NCBI RefSeq assembly: GCF_030811555.1
Contig: NZ_JAUSQZ010000001.1
Coordinates: forward strand, 7,685,241-7,749,240
From: Kineosporia succinea
GTDB taxonomy: Bacteria > Actinomycetota > Actinomycetes > Actinomycetales > Kineosporiaceae
DNA length: 64,000 bases
Direction of reading: 5' to 3'
The notes beneath the pieces were generated by a model. The model made no database searches, was not told the DNA's origin, and saw nothing but the letters and a program-made list of their open reading frames with translations. Positions 37,013 to 46,000 of this stretch are shown one piece after another. Every line of letters starts with the position of its first letter. Position 1 is the first letter of the stretch. The translations under genes and the position numbers were made by a program.

Positions 37013-38184
37013 CCAGCAACGCCGCTCCCAGGCCGAGCGTGATCGTGGCCAGACCGCTCGCCAGCAACGTCACCTGGGCACCCCACCACCCGACGAGCAC
37101 ACCTCCCGCCGCCACTCCCGCCGGTGCCGCCAGCAGGGCCACGGCGCTGTTCGCCGCCAGCACCGGCGCGAGCCGGCCGGCCGGGGCCACCCGCTGGAAC
37201 AGCGCCATCGCCGTGGCCTGGTAAGGCGCCCAGCTCACGCCGGCCAGCGCGAAACTGGTCACCCCGAGCCAGGCCGGGGCCCCGAGACCGAGCGGCAGCA
37301 GGCAGATCCCGACGCCCAGCACGCTGCCCAGCGTGATCGGCCAGAGTGAACGGCCCCGCAGGTACGGTGTGACCAGACCTCCCGCGAAAGCGCCGATCCC
37401 GAAGACCGTAGTAGGTGACCAGGAGCGTGGCCGTGCCGTCGGGTTCTCGCACCAGGGTCGGCAGGGCCACGTAGAACGGGCTCGACAGGAAGAAGAACGC
37501 GCCGCTGAGCGTGATCAGGCCCAGCAGCGCGGGCCGGGCGCGGATCAGGGCAAACCCGTCGGTGCCTGAGGACGCGTCGGGCAACGGCTTTCGCGCGCCG
37601 GTCCGGCTGAACGAGAGGGCCAGGATCCCGAACGACAGCGCATCGACGGCCAGAGCCCCGGCCGGGTTCCAGAAGACCAGGATCAGCCCGGCCAGCGGCG
37701 GACCGGCGATCGTGCCGATCTCACTGAGCACGGACAGCAGCGAGTTTCCCGCCAGATGCTGTTTCTCGGGCAGGATCTCGGCGATCATCGTGTAGCGGCC
37801 CGCCGAGCCCCACGAATGCAGCACCGACGAGGCCGCGAGAAGCACGATGCAGAGCCAGATCCCGAGAGCGCCGAGGGCGTACGCCACCGGGATCGCGCCG
37901 AGCGTGAAGAATCTCCAGGTCGCGTCCCGGCGCGCCAGGTCGGCGCCGGCGAAGCGGTGCGCCCAGCGGCCGAGCACGAGCGCGCCGATCGCCCCGGGCA
38001 GGCTGGAGGCCGTCACCGCCAGGCCGACCAGGGCCGCGTTGCCGGTCAGTTCCTGGGCGAGCAGCACCACGGCGACCACTGATATCCCGTCGCCCAGGTA
38101 CGAGATCGCCAGGCCGGGCAGCACTCTTCGCACCTGCGGATGCGTGAGCACAGGCCAGTAGGGCCACCCCGTCAGGCTCGTCAT
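36972..38184 (-). pseudogene. MFS transporter broken by a single-base frameshift
   Basis: The first part reads from ATG 38184 (MTSLTGWPYWPVLTHPQ) through about eight membrane segments to LLVTYYG. Near 37406-37411 the frame then shifts: one extra base turns the expected V-F-G-I-G-A-F-A-G-G-L continuation into nonsense, while that continuation is intact in the next frame and runs on to a stop at 36972. The two pieces together give about 404 residues, the normal MFS length, and the span of 1,213 bases is three times 404 plus one. The rest of the gene is undamaged, so this is either very recent inactivation or a sequencing error; no slippery heptamer or stem-loop argues for programmed shifting. 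Family: multidrug-type MFS exporter. Confidence 0.8.
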
Positions 38185-38912
38185 GCCGCCGGGCCTGACG
38201 GCCGGTGAGCCCGGCCCACAAGCACTTATGCCACCGGCAGACCGCCCGCCGCCGCGAGCACGAGAGCGACCGGGCACCCAACGGTGAATGCCGGGCTGAT
38301 GCCGCCCACACCGAGCGAACCTGGCCACGACCCACGAAGACGACTGCCCAAGAGACACTTTCGAAGGAGCCGGCATCTACAGCAATCGCGCCTCTGGCCC
38401 GGGTCGATCCTCAGACTGGCGCCCCGCTCGTGTCCGGATCGATGCCACCACCGCAGCCTCGGCAGCGCGTCCCCTCGCGTCCTGACGGCCGCCTCCACCC
38501 AGGCTTACGCGGACGCCCAGGTGGGCCGGGCGGCCGAGGGCGGTGCTTTCGATTATCGATAATCGAAAACACCGCGATGCCGGCCGCTGCGCATGTGTGG
38601 CTTCTGAGACCGGTGAGCACTGAACCACGGCCGGGCGCTCAAGCCACCGGGCAGCTCAGGCCAGCACTCGGCGCAGGCCGTCCGGGCGACGCAGACGTGC
38701 GGGCGACGCAGGTGGTTCGGGTGGATCGGGGGACGCGGGTGACTGGGCGACACAGGTGGTTCGGGCGACGCGGATCGATCGGGCGACGCGGATCGATCGG
38801 GCGACACAGGCTGCCCAGGTGATGCAGGCATCCCGGCGGCGCCGGTCGCCCGGGCGACTCAGGCCGTCCGGGCGACTCAGGCCGTCCGGGCGACTCAGGA
38901 CATCCGGGCGGC
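38185..38912. other. 728-base gene-free region with palindrome copy 2 and a minisatellite
   Basis: Between the MFS pseudogene start and the ICL-family gene stop, no frame has protein character. The segment contains the second palindrome (38541-38574), then degenerate CGGGCGAC-based repeats from about 38700 that become regular 18-base units from 38851. The MFS promoter should lie near 38190-38300 but was not identified. Confidence 0.6.
38541..38574. repeat. Palindrome, copy 2 (core GATTATCGATAATC)
   Basis: The 22-base centre 38547-38568 is identical to that of copy 1. It is extended by CGGTG/CACCG arms with one C/A mismatch, giving a 34-base near-perfect inverted repeat. The outer arms differ in sequence from copy 1 yet still pair, so the palindrome itself appears to be what is kept. 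Confidence 0.85.
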
Positions 38913-38928
38913 TCAGGACATCCGGGCG
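38851..38928. repeat. 18-base minisatellite at the 3' end of the ICL-family gene
   Basis: Four units of an 18-base repeat (leftward reading CCCGGATGTCCTGAGTCG, two with CCCGGACGGCCTGAGTCG). The first unit contains the last codons and the TGA stop of the 38913 gene, so each further unit carries a copy of that stop. More diverged CGGGCGAC-type units extend left to about 38690. Confidence 0.8.
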
Positions 38929-39710
38929 TTCAGTTCCGCGTAGGGCAGGACCGGCCCGGTCGTTCCTGCCTTCAGGAGTTCCTCGCCCGCCGCGATCACG
39001 GCGGCGTAGGCCGACCGCGCCATCCATGACCCGACGCTCACCCGCGCGACCCCGGCGCCCGCCAGCGCGTCCACCGAAAACCCGGGAATGGCGAGCACGT
39101 TCACCGGGACCGAGACCGCCTGCACCACCTGCCGCACACTGTCCAGGTCACGCAGGCCCGGCGCGTAGACCACGTCGGCGCCGGCCTCCTCGTACATCCG
39201 CAGCCGCCGCACCGTGTCGTCGAGATCGGGCACCCCGGCGAAGAAGTTGTCGGCCCGCAGTGTCAGGGTGAACGGGAAGTCGAGCTCCCGGGCCGCGGCC
39301 ACGGCCGCCTCGGCGCGCTCACGGGCCTCGGGCAGCGGACGGATCGGCGCGGACTCCACGCCCGTGGTGTCTTCGATCGAGCACCCGACCGCCCCGGCGT
39401 CCGCGGCCAGGCGCACCGCGTCCGCCACGTCCTCCGGTCTCTCGCCGTACCCGCTCTCCAGGTCGGCCGTGACCGGCAACGACGTGGCCTGCACGATCTC
39501 CGCCAGGTTCTCCAGCACCCGCGAGCGCGAGACCGAGCCGTCACGCACCCCGCGGGAGAACGCGAGGCCTCCGCTCGTGGTGGCGAGTGCCCGGAATCCG
39601 AGCTGTTCCAGCAGCCGGGCGCTGCCCGCGTCCCACGGGTTGGGGACGACCAGCGGCGTGCCCGGGCGGTGCATCTGCGCGAAAGTCTCACCGAGAGCGT
39701 GCTTCAGCAT
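38913..39710 (-). CDS. Isocitrate lyase/PEP mutase-family enzyme
   Basis: A 265-aa TIM-barrel protein of the ICL/PEPM superfamily. The start ATG 39710 is preferred over GTG 39719; neither has a good ribosome site. Seen: VVPNPWDAGSARLLEQLGF, TTSGGLAFSRGVRDG, the metal-binding region TADLESGYGERPEDVA and CSIEDTTG. The catalytic K-K/R-C-G-H loop of true isocitrate and methylisocitrate lyases is missing, so it is one of the short family members (oxaloacetate or phosphonopyruvate hydrolase-like, carboxyvinyl-phosphonate mutase-like) of uncertain reaction. Mg-dependent C-C or C-P bond chemistry is expected. The gene ends inside a minisatellite. Confidence 0.85.
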   Translation of the reverse strand: MLKHALGETFAQMHRPGTPLVVPNPWDAGSARLLEQLGFRALATTSGGLAFSRGVRDGSVSRSRVLENLAEIVQATSLPVTADLESGYGERPEDVADAVRLAADAGAVGCSIEDTTGVESAPIRPLPEARERAEAAVAAARELDFPFTLTLRADNFFAGVPDLDDTVRRLRMYEEAGADVVYAPGLRDLDSVRQVVQAVSVPVNVLAIPGFSVDALAGAGVARVSVGSWMARSAYAAVIAAGEELLKAGTTGPVLPYAELNARMS

Positions 39711-39765
39711 GCCGAGCACTTTGGCACACCACGACTTCGCCGGGGACCGAAACGACCCGGGACGG

Positions 39766-40245
39766 CTACGCCAGCGAGGTGCCGAACTTCTCGGCGCGTT
39801 CCAGTTCCCCGTCGAGCGGTGGTCCCTCGGCCGCGCCGACCACGAAGCTCTCGCTGTCGGCGACCTCGACCAGGTTGCGCTGCAGCCTCTTCACGATCTT
39901 CTTGGCCGCCGACCCGTTGATGAACCCGGTTCCCGACACGGAGTCGAAAGCCGCTGCCCGTCCGTGATATTCGGGCATCACGTCGAGCCACTCCGCGACC
40001 CCGGGCCCGGTGGCGCCGGCTCCCTGGGTCTGGGCCATCCTGCGTGAGGCCGGGCCGGGCAGCCCCCGGTTGTGGGTCGGTGCCCCGACGATGAGCAGGT
40101 CCACCTCGTTCAGGGCATCCGGGCGCACGTCGGCGGCCTTGACGACCGTGACGGCGGCCCCGCGCCGGACCAGCCCGGAGGCGATGGCCTCGGCGAACCG
40201 CTGGGTGTTGCCGAAGCAGGTCTCGATGACGATCAGGACGTTCAA
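39766..40245 (-). CDS. Flavodoxin-family protein
   Basis: A 159-aa single-domain protein starting at TTG 40245 with GGGAGAG upstream. The FMN phosphate loop is ETCFGNTQRFA directly after the first strand (MNVLIVIE); the second flavin loop is IVGAPTHNRGLPGP, and FDSVSGTGFINGSAAKKI forms the third. The length is normal for a short-chain flavodoxin. It could supply electrons to enzymes such as the P450 in this window, but it is not adjacent to it. The gene stands 56 bases from the ICL-family gene in the same direction. Confidence 0.85.
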   Translation of the reverse strand: MNVLIVIETCFGNTQRFAEAIASGLVRRGAAVTVVKAADVRPDALNEVDLLIVGAPTHNRGLPGPASRRMAQTQGAGATGPGVAEWLDVMPEYHGRAAAFDSVSGTGFINGSAAKKIVKRLQRNLVEVADSESFVVGAAEGPPLDGELERAEKFGTSLA

Positions 40246-40368
40246 CGTCTCTCCCGTGCTCGGAGCGGGTGCTCGGAGGGGTCCCCGGTGGGGATTCCCG
40301 GATCACCATCTCCCGTCGGCCCGGGAGCGTCCCAGGACCAGAAGTCCCCGTCCCAGGAGTATTTGGCC

Positions 40369-41568
40369 CTAGGAGTACTTGGCCCCCACCGGCTGCCCGG
40401 CCGGCTGCACCGCGACCGCGGGCAGGTGCCGCCCCAGCGCCGCCGCGCCGGCCGTGGCCACCAGGGCCAGCCCTCCGATCACCAGCCAGGGCAGCGCCTG
40501 CCCGACGGCGAACAGCGCGGTGAAGGCTCCCGGGACCACGACGTGCGCGAGCGCGAACCCGTACTGGAAGCCGGCCAGGTAGATGCCGCGGTGTTCCTGC
40601 GGTGCGGCCTCGGCGGCGAGGGCGTTGGCGACGGGGACGTGGATCATCTCGGCGACGGTGTAGACGAGGACGAGCCCGACGAGCAGCAGGGACGACGTGA
40701 GCAGGTCGAACCTCGGCAGCACGGCCATGAGCAGCGCCCAGCCCGACCAGATCAGCCCGGCCAGCACCAGCGCGTGCACCCGTGACAGGCCCCCGATGGC
40801 GCGCGCGACCATGAGCTGCGCGGCCGCGATGACGAGCGTGTTCAGCGCCAGCAGGGGCCCCAGCACGCCGACGTGGCCCATGCTCCCCTCCTTCAGCGCG
40901 ATCGGCAGGCCCACCACGAGCGCGTCGCTGCAGACCGCGAATCCGGCGTCGACGGCGATCAGCCCGAGGAAGGCGCGGTCGTGCAGCAGGGTCCGGATCC
41001 CCGACTCCCGGCTGCCGGAGGGCACGTGCACCATCGGCACCTGGGTGAGCAGCAGCGCCGCGAGCACGTACGAGACGACGTTGACCAGGAGAGCGGCGCG
41101 GAACACGGACGGCGACTCGCTGGCCACGAGCAGCCCGCCGATGAGGGCCCCGCTGCCGAAGCCGATGGCCTGCACCGTGCCGGTCACCGCGAACAGCCGC
41201 TCCCGGACGCCGGGGAGCGCGGAGATCATCGTGAAGTACGTGGACCAGAACACCCGCAGCCCGGCGGTGGTGAGCACGAACGAGCCGAACACGGCCACCG
41301 GCTCGCGGGCGACGAGGAACCCGCAGTAGCCGAGGGCCTGGATGAGCTGTCCGCTGATCACCAGGGTGCGGGGTGAGAGCTGGTCGGCGAGCTGTCCGGC
41401 GAAGAGCGGGACGGCCAGGCCGACCCCGGCGGCGGCGCTGGCCAGGGCGCCGACCTGGGCGAGGGGGAGGTCGGCGACGAGATGGAAGTACAGCAGGACC
41501 ATCGGGCCGAACATTCCGGTGCCGAGCGTGTCGATCAGGAGAGCCAGCAACAATGCGGGTCGAACCAT
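40369..41568 (-). CDS. MFS transporter
   Basis: A 399-aa twelve-TM MFS permease. The start ATG 41568 is chosen over GTG 41577 because TAAAGT sits exactly seven bases upstream of the ATG and would itself overlap the GTG. The substrate is unknown. The first loop G-Q-L-A-D-Q-L-S-P-R and the second-half R-G-I-Y-L-A-G-F-Q-Y-G fit the drug or metabolite exporter type with a DUF-style twelve-TM layout. It is divergent from the lipoate ligase gene across 50 bases, so the two share a compact promoter region. Confidence 0.85.
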   Translation of the reverse strand: MVRPALLLALLIDTLGTGMFGPMVLLYFHLVADLPLAQVGALASAAAGVGLAVPLFAGQLADQLSPRTLVISGQLIQALGYCGFLVAREPVAVFGSFVLTTAGLRVFWSTYFTMISALPGVRERLFAVTGTVQAIGFGSGALIGGLLVASESPSVFRAALLVNVVSYVLAALLLTQVPMVHVPSGSRESGIRTLLHDRAFLGLIAVDAGFAVCSDALVVGLPIALKEGSMGHVGVLGPLLALNTLVIAAAQLMVARAIGGLSRVHALVLAGLIWSGWALLMAVLPRFDLLTSSLLLVGLVLVYTVAEMIHVPVANALAAEAAPQEHRGIYLAGFQYGFALAHVVVPGAFTALFAVGQALPWLVIGGLALVATAGAAALGRHLPAVAVQPAGQPVGAKYS

Positions 41569-41575
41569 CTGCCCC

Positions 41576-41581
41576 ACTTTA
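41576..41581 (-). promoter_or_regulatory. Leaderless-type -10 box (TAAAGT)
   Basis: On the minus strand TAAAGT is followed by seven bases and then ATG 41568; no ribosome site is present. Confidence 0.5.
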
Positions 41582-41618
41582 GGAGCCCGGCCTCCGGCGT
41601 ATCAGTGGTTCGGGGGAC

Positions 41619-42746
41619 GTGACGCACAACCTGTTCCGTGAGCGGCATGTTCGGCGCCCACCGGCCGTTGCGGCTGGTGTGACGACCGATGAGACACGAC
41701 TGCACGGCGAGTACAAGGTTCCCGGGGGCAAGCTCGTCGTCGCCGACCTGGCGGTCCGCGACGGGCTCCTGGCCGACCTGGTGCTCTCCGGCGACTTCTT
41801 CCTCGAGCCCGACGACGCGCTGGGCCGTTTCTCCGACGCCCTCGAGGGCCTGCCGCACGACGCGCCGCTGCCCACGCTGACGCAGGCGGTGGAGAACGTG
41901 CGCGAGGACGCGGTGATGGTGGGCTTCGACCCGCACGCGATCGGGCTGGCGGTGCTGCGCGCCCTGGGCCGTTCCAGCGCCTGGCACGACCACGCGTTCG
42001 AGCTCGTCGAGACCGGCAAGCAGCACCCCCACATGCAGATGGCCCTCGACGAGGTGATCGCCCGGCAGGTCGGCGAGGGTCTGCGCGCACCCACCCTGCG
42101 GGTGTGGGAGTGGGCGTCGAACTCGGTGATCATCGGCTCGTTCCAGTCGCTCTCGAACGAGGTCGACCGGGAGGCGGCGGCCCGGCACGAGGCCACCGTG
42201 GTGCGGCGGATCTCCGGCGGCGGCGCGATGTTCGTCGAGCCGGGCAACACGATCACCTACTCCCTGTACGTACCCGCCACGCTGGTCGAGGGCATGAGCT
42301 TCGCCGACTCGTACGCGTTCCTGGACGCCTGGGTGATCCGGGCCCTGCGTCAGCTCGGGGTCGACGCCAGCTACCAGCCGCTGAACGACATCGCCTCGCC
42401 GGCCGGCAAGATCGGTGGCGCGGCGCAGAAGCGACTGGCCTCCGGCGCGGTGCTGCACCACGTGACCATGTCGTACGACATCGACGCGGCCAAGATGCTC
42501 GACATCCTGCGCATCGGCCGGGAGAAGCTGTCCGACAAGGGCACCAAGAGCGCCAAGAAGCGGGTCGACCCGATCCGCAGCCAGACCGGCCTGGCCCGCG
42601 AGCAGGTGATCGAGGCGATGCTCGGTCACTTCCGCGACAGCTACGGTCTGGAGACCGTCCCGGTCGACGCGGCCACGCTGGCGCAGGCGCAAGCGCTGGC
42701 CGAGAGCAAGTACCGCGATCCCGCGTGGCTGGCCCGGGTGCCCTGA
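41619..42746 (+). CDS. Lipoate-protein ligase A family, accessory domain at the N-terminus
   Basis: Up to 375 aa from GTG 41619; GTG 41679 is an equally possible start because the family similarity only begins at LHGEYKVPGGKL. Residues about 30-120 correspond to the C-terminal/accessory domain of E. coli LplA (KVPGGKLVVADL, VSGDFFLEPDDAL). After it comes the catalytic domain (about 135-375: QMALDEVIAR, VVRRISGGGAMF, GKIGGAAQK with the lipoyl-AMP Lys). The order is therefore circularly permuted relative to LplA, as in some archaeal two-part ligases. It should attach lipoate or octanoate to E2 or GcvH proteins using ATP. It is monocistronic. Confidence 0.85.
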   Translation: MTHNLFRERHVRRPPAVAAGVTTDETRLHGEYKVPGGKLVVADLAVRDGLLADLVLSGDFFLEPDDALGRFSDALEGLPHDAPLPTLTQAVENVREDAVMVGFDPHAIGLAVLRALGRSSAWHDHAFELVETGKQHPHMQMALDEVIARQVGEGLRAPTLRVWEWASNSVIIGSFQSLSNEVDREAAARHEATVVRRISGGGAMFVEPGNTITYSLYVPATLVEGMSFADSYAFLDAWVIRALRQLGVDASYQPLNDIASPAGKIGGAAQKRLASGAVLHHVTMSYDIDAAKMLDILRIGREKLSDKGTKSAKKRVDPIRSQTGLAREQVIEAMLGHFRDSYGLETVPVDAATLAQAQALAESKYRDPAWLARVP

Positions 42747-43089
42747 TCCGAGGAAGCCGATGGTGGACGTGGCGGTCGCCTCGGGTGGCGGCCGCACCGA
42801 CCGGAGCCCGGGGACTCCGGGGCGTCCGGGTGGGATGGTTCTGCCCGTTGGGGTGACGAACACCGCCCCATCGCCCCCCGAAGCCGGGCACCGACGCCGG
42901 GAGCACCCCCGAGCCGAAGGTTCAGGGGGCCTTCAGTGGAGCTTTTGTATGGAACCTACAAAGCCCGGCCCGACGACTCACCGCTGACCCACATGGCGCA
43001 AGCGGCCTCCGAGACAGCAAGGTAAAGGCTGGGGCACGAACCGGACCACGGCCGTCGCCCCTTCGTTTTGGTTCTGGGAGGCTCAGCCG
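42747..43089. promoter_or_regulatory. 343-base promoter region of the acyl-CoA carboxylase gene
   Basis: No coding frame. At 42941-42964 there is an inverted repeat (GCTTTTGTA / TACAAAGC, one bulged T, six-base spacer) in an otherwise GC-rich stretch, a candidate operator or core promoter for the carboxylase gene. GGGAGG, the ribosome site of the next gene, lies at about 43075-43080. Confidence 0.45.
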
Positions 43090-46000
43090 GTGTTCACACG
43101 TGTCGCCATCGTCAACCGCGGAGAGGCCGCGATGCGGCTCATCCATGCCGTCCGCGACCTCGCCGCGGAGACCGGGGAGCGGATCGAGACGGTCGCGCTG
43201 TACACCGACGCCGACCGGAACTCGACGTTCGTGCGGGAGGCCGACGTCGCCCACTTCCTGGGCGCCGCCTCCACGCGTCCCTACCTCAACCTCGAGGTCC
43301 TCGAGAAGGCACTGGTCGAGACCGGGGCCGACGCGGCCTGGGTCGGCTGGGGCTTCGTCGCCGAGGACCCCGCGTTCGCCGAGCTGTGCGACCGCATCGG
43401 CGTCACCTTCGTCGGCCCCAGCGCCGAGGCCATGCGCCTGCTCGGTGACAAGATCGGCTCCAAGCTGATCGCCGAGGAGGTCGGCGTGCCGGTCGCCCCG
43501 TGGAGCGGCGGCAAGCTCGACTCGCTCGAGCACGCGCTGGAGACCGGCGAGCGCCTGGGCTACCCGCTGATGCTCAAGGCCACGGCCGGGGGCGGCGGCC
43601 GCGGTATCCGCAAGGTCACCAACGCCGACGAGCTGACCGAGGCGTTCCAGCGCACCAGCGACGAGGCGCTGCGCGCGTTCGGCTCGGGCGTGCTGTTCCT
43701 GGAGAGCCTGGTCAGCGGCGCCCGTCACGTCGAGGTGCAGGTCATCGCCGACGGGCAGGGCGGCGCCTGGGCGCTGGGCGTGCGTGACTGCTCGGTTCAG
43801 CGGCGCAACCAGAAGGTGATCGAGGAGTCGGCCTCGGCGGTCCTGGCCCCGGAGCAGACGGCCGAGCTCAAGGCCTCGGCCGAGCGGTTGGCCGTGAAGG
43901 TCGGCTACCGCGGCGCCGCCACCGTCGAGTTCCTCTACCGCCCGGCCGACAAGCTCTTCGCCTTCCTCGAGGTGAACACCCGCCTGCAGGTGGAACACCC
44001 GATCACCGAGATCACCACCGGTACCGACCTGGTGCGCCTGCAGCTGCACGTCGCGGGCGGCGGCACCCTCGAGGGCGCCCCGCCGGCCGAGATCGGTCAC
44101 GCGGTGGAGGCCCGGCTCAACGCCGAGGACCCCGACCGCGACTTCGCGCCCTCCCCCGGCCGGATCACCCGCCTGCTGCTGCCGGCCGGCCCGGGCATCC
44201 GCGTCGACACCGGCGTCAGCGAGGGCGACACCATCCCGGCCGACTTCGACTCGATGATCGCCAAGATCATCGCCCACGGCCGCGACCGCGAGCAGGCCCT
44301 CGCGCGCCTGCGCCGGGCGATGACCGAGACCGTCGTCCTGATCGAGGGCGGCTCCACCAACAAGAGCTTCGTGCTCGACCTGCTCGAGGCGCCCGAGGTG
44401 ATCGACGCGTCCGCCGACACCGGCTGGATCGACCGGGTGCGCGCCGAGGGCCGCCTGATCAGCCACCGGCACTCCGCGGTGGCCCTGACCGCGGCCGCCA
44501 TCGAGGCGTACCGCGACGAGGAGAAGGTCAGCCGTCAGCGTCTGCTCGCGACCGCCCACGGTGGCCGCCCGCAGGTGCAGCACGACAGCAGCCGCCCCCT
44601 CGACCTGAAGCTGCGCGGTGTCGCCTACCGGGTGAGCGTGGCCCGCACCGGCGCGGCCAGCTACCGGGTCGGCATCTCCAGCGGCGGCGACGTGCACCCG
44701 GCCGACGTCGAGGTGCAGCGTTTCGACCGGCACAGCGGCCGGATCGTGGTCAACGGCGAGCGTTTCCGTCTGGTCACGGCCACGCACGGCCCGATCCACC
44801 TGATCGAGGTCAACGGGGTGGCCCACCGCGTCAGCCTCGACGAGGGCGGTGTCGTGCGATCCCCCGCCCCCGCGCTGGTGGTCGCGACGCCGGTCGCGGT
44901 CGGCGACGAGGTCGAGGCCAACGCCCCGCTGCTGGTGCTCGAGAGCATGAAGATGGAGACGGTGCTGCGCTCGCCGTTCCGGGCCCGGGTGCGCGAGTGC
45001 CCGGTGTCGGTCGGCAGCCAGGTCGAGACCGGTGCCCCGCTGATGCGGCTCGAGCCGCTCACCGACGGGGCCGAGGTCGTCGAGGCCCCGGTGGCGCAGG
45101 CGCAGATCGACCTGCCCGTGGCGCCGTCCGACCACACCCCCGACGAGCGGGTCGAGCGCGGTCTGCGTGACCTGCGCAGCCTGCTGCTCGGTTTCGACGT
45201 GGCCTCACCCGACGTGCTCAGCGACTACCTGGCCGCCCGCTCCGAGCTGGCCGGCCCGCCGCTGCCCGGTGAGGTCGACCTGGTGCAGGTCTTCGCCGAC
45301 CTGTCCGAACTGAGCCGCAACCGCCCGCGCACCGGCCTGGAGATCGAGCCCGGCAACCCGGTGCACAGCCCGCGCGAGTACTTCCACAGCTACCTGCAGA
45401 GCCTCGACGTGGAACGGGCCGGCGTCAGCCCGGTGTTCCAGGCCCGTCTGGTGCAGGTGCTGGGCTACTACGGCGTGACCGAGCTCGACCGCACCCCCGA
45501 GCTCGAGGCCGCGGTCTTCCGGATCTTCCTGGCCCAGCAGCGCCTGGCCTCCTCCAGCGCCGCGGTCTCCCAGCTGCTGCGCGACTGGCTGGCCGGCCTG
45601 GCCCCCCAGGACGGGCTCGGCGAGCGCGCCGGCACCGTCCTGCGTCACCTGGTCGAGGCCACCCAGGTCCGCTACCCGGTCGTCTCGGACCTGGCCCGGG
45701 CCGTGGTGTTCCGCTGGTTCACCCAGCCCACGCTGCGCCGCAACCGCGCCACCGTGTACGCCGCCGTCAGCGAGGACCTGCGCTACCTCGACCGGCTGCC
45801 CGACGCCCCCGACCGCCCCGAGCGCATCCAGGCCATGGTCGCCGGGCCGGAGCCGCTGGTGCGCCTGGTCGGCCAGCGCATCGGCCGCCCCGCCGTCGAC
45901 CACACCGCGCTGCTGGAGGTGCTGACCCGCCGCTACTACGGCAACCGGGGTCTGGTCGGCACCGTCGGCGTGCGCGACGCCGCGGGCCTGCGGTTCGTCA

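Noticed and set aside
37400-37415. Programmed frameshifting in the MFS gene
   Set aside because: No slippery heptamer or downstream structure, and MFS transporters are not known to use it.
38690-38928. Possible CRISPR array
   Set aside because: Units are contiguous 18-base repeats with no unique spacers and no cas genes nearby.
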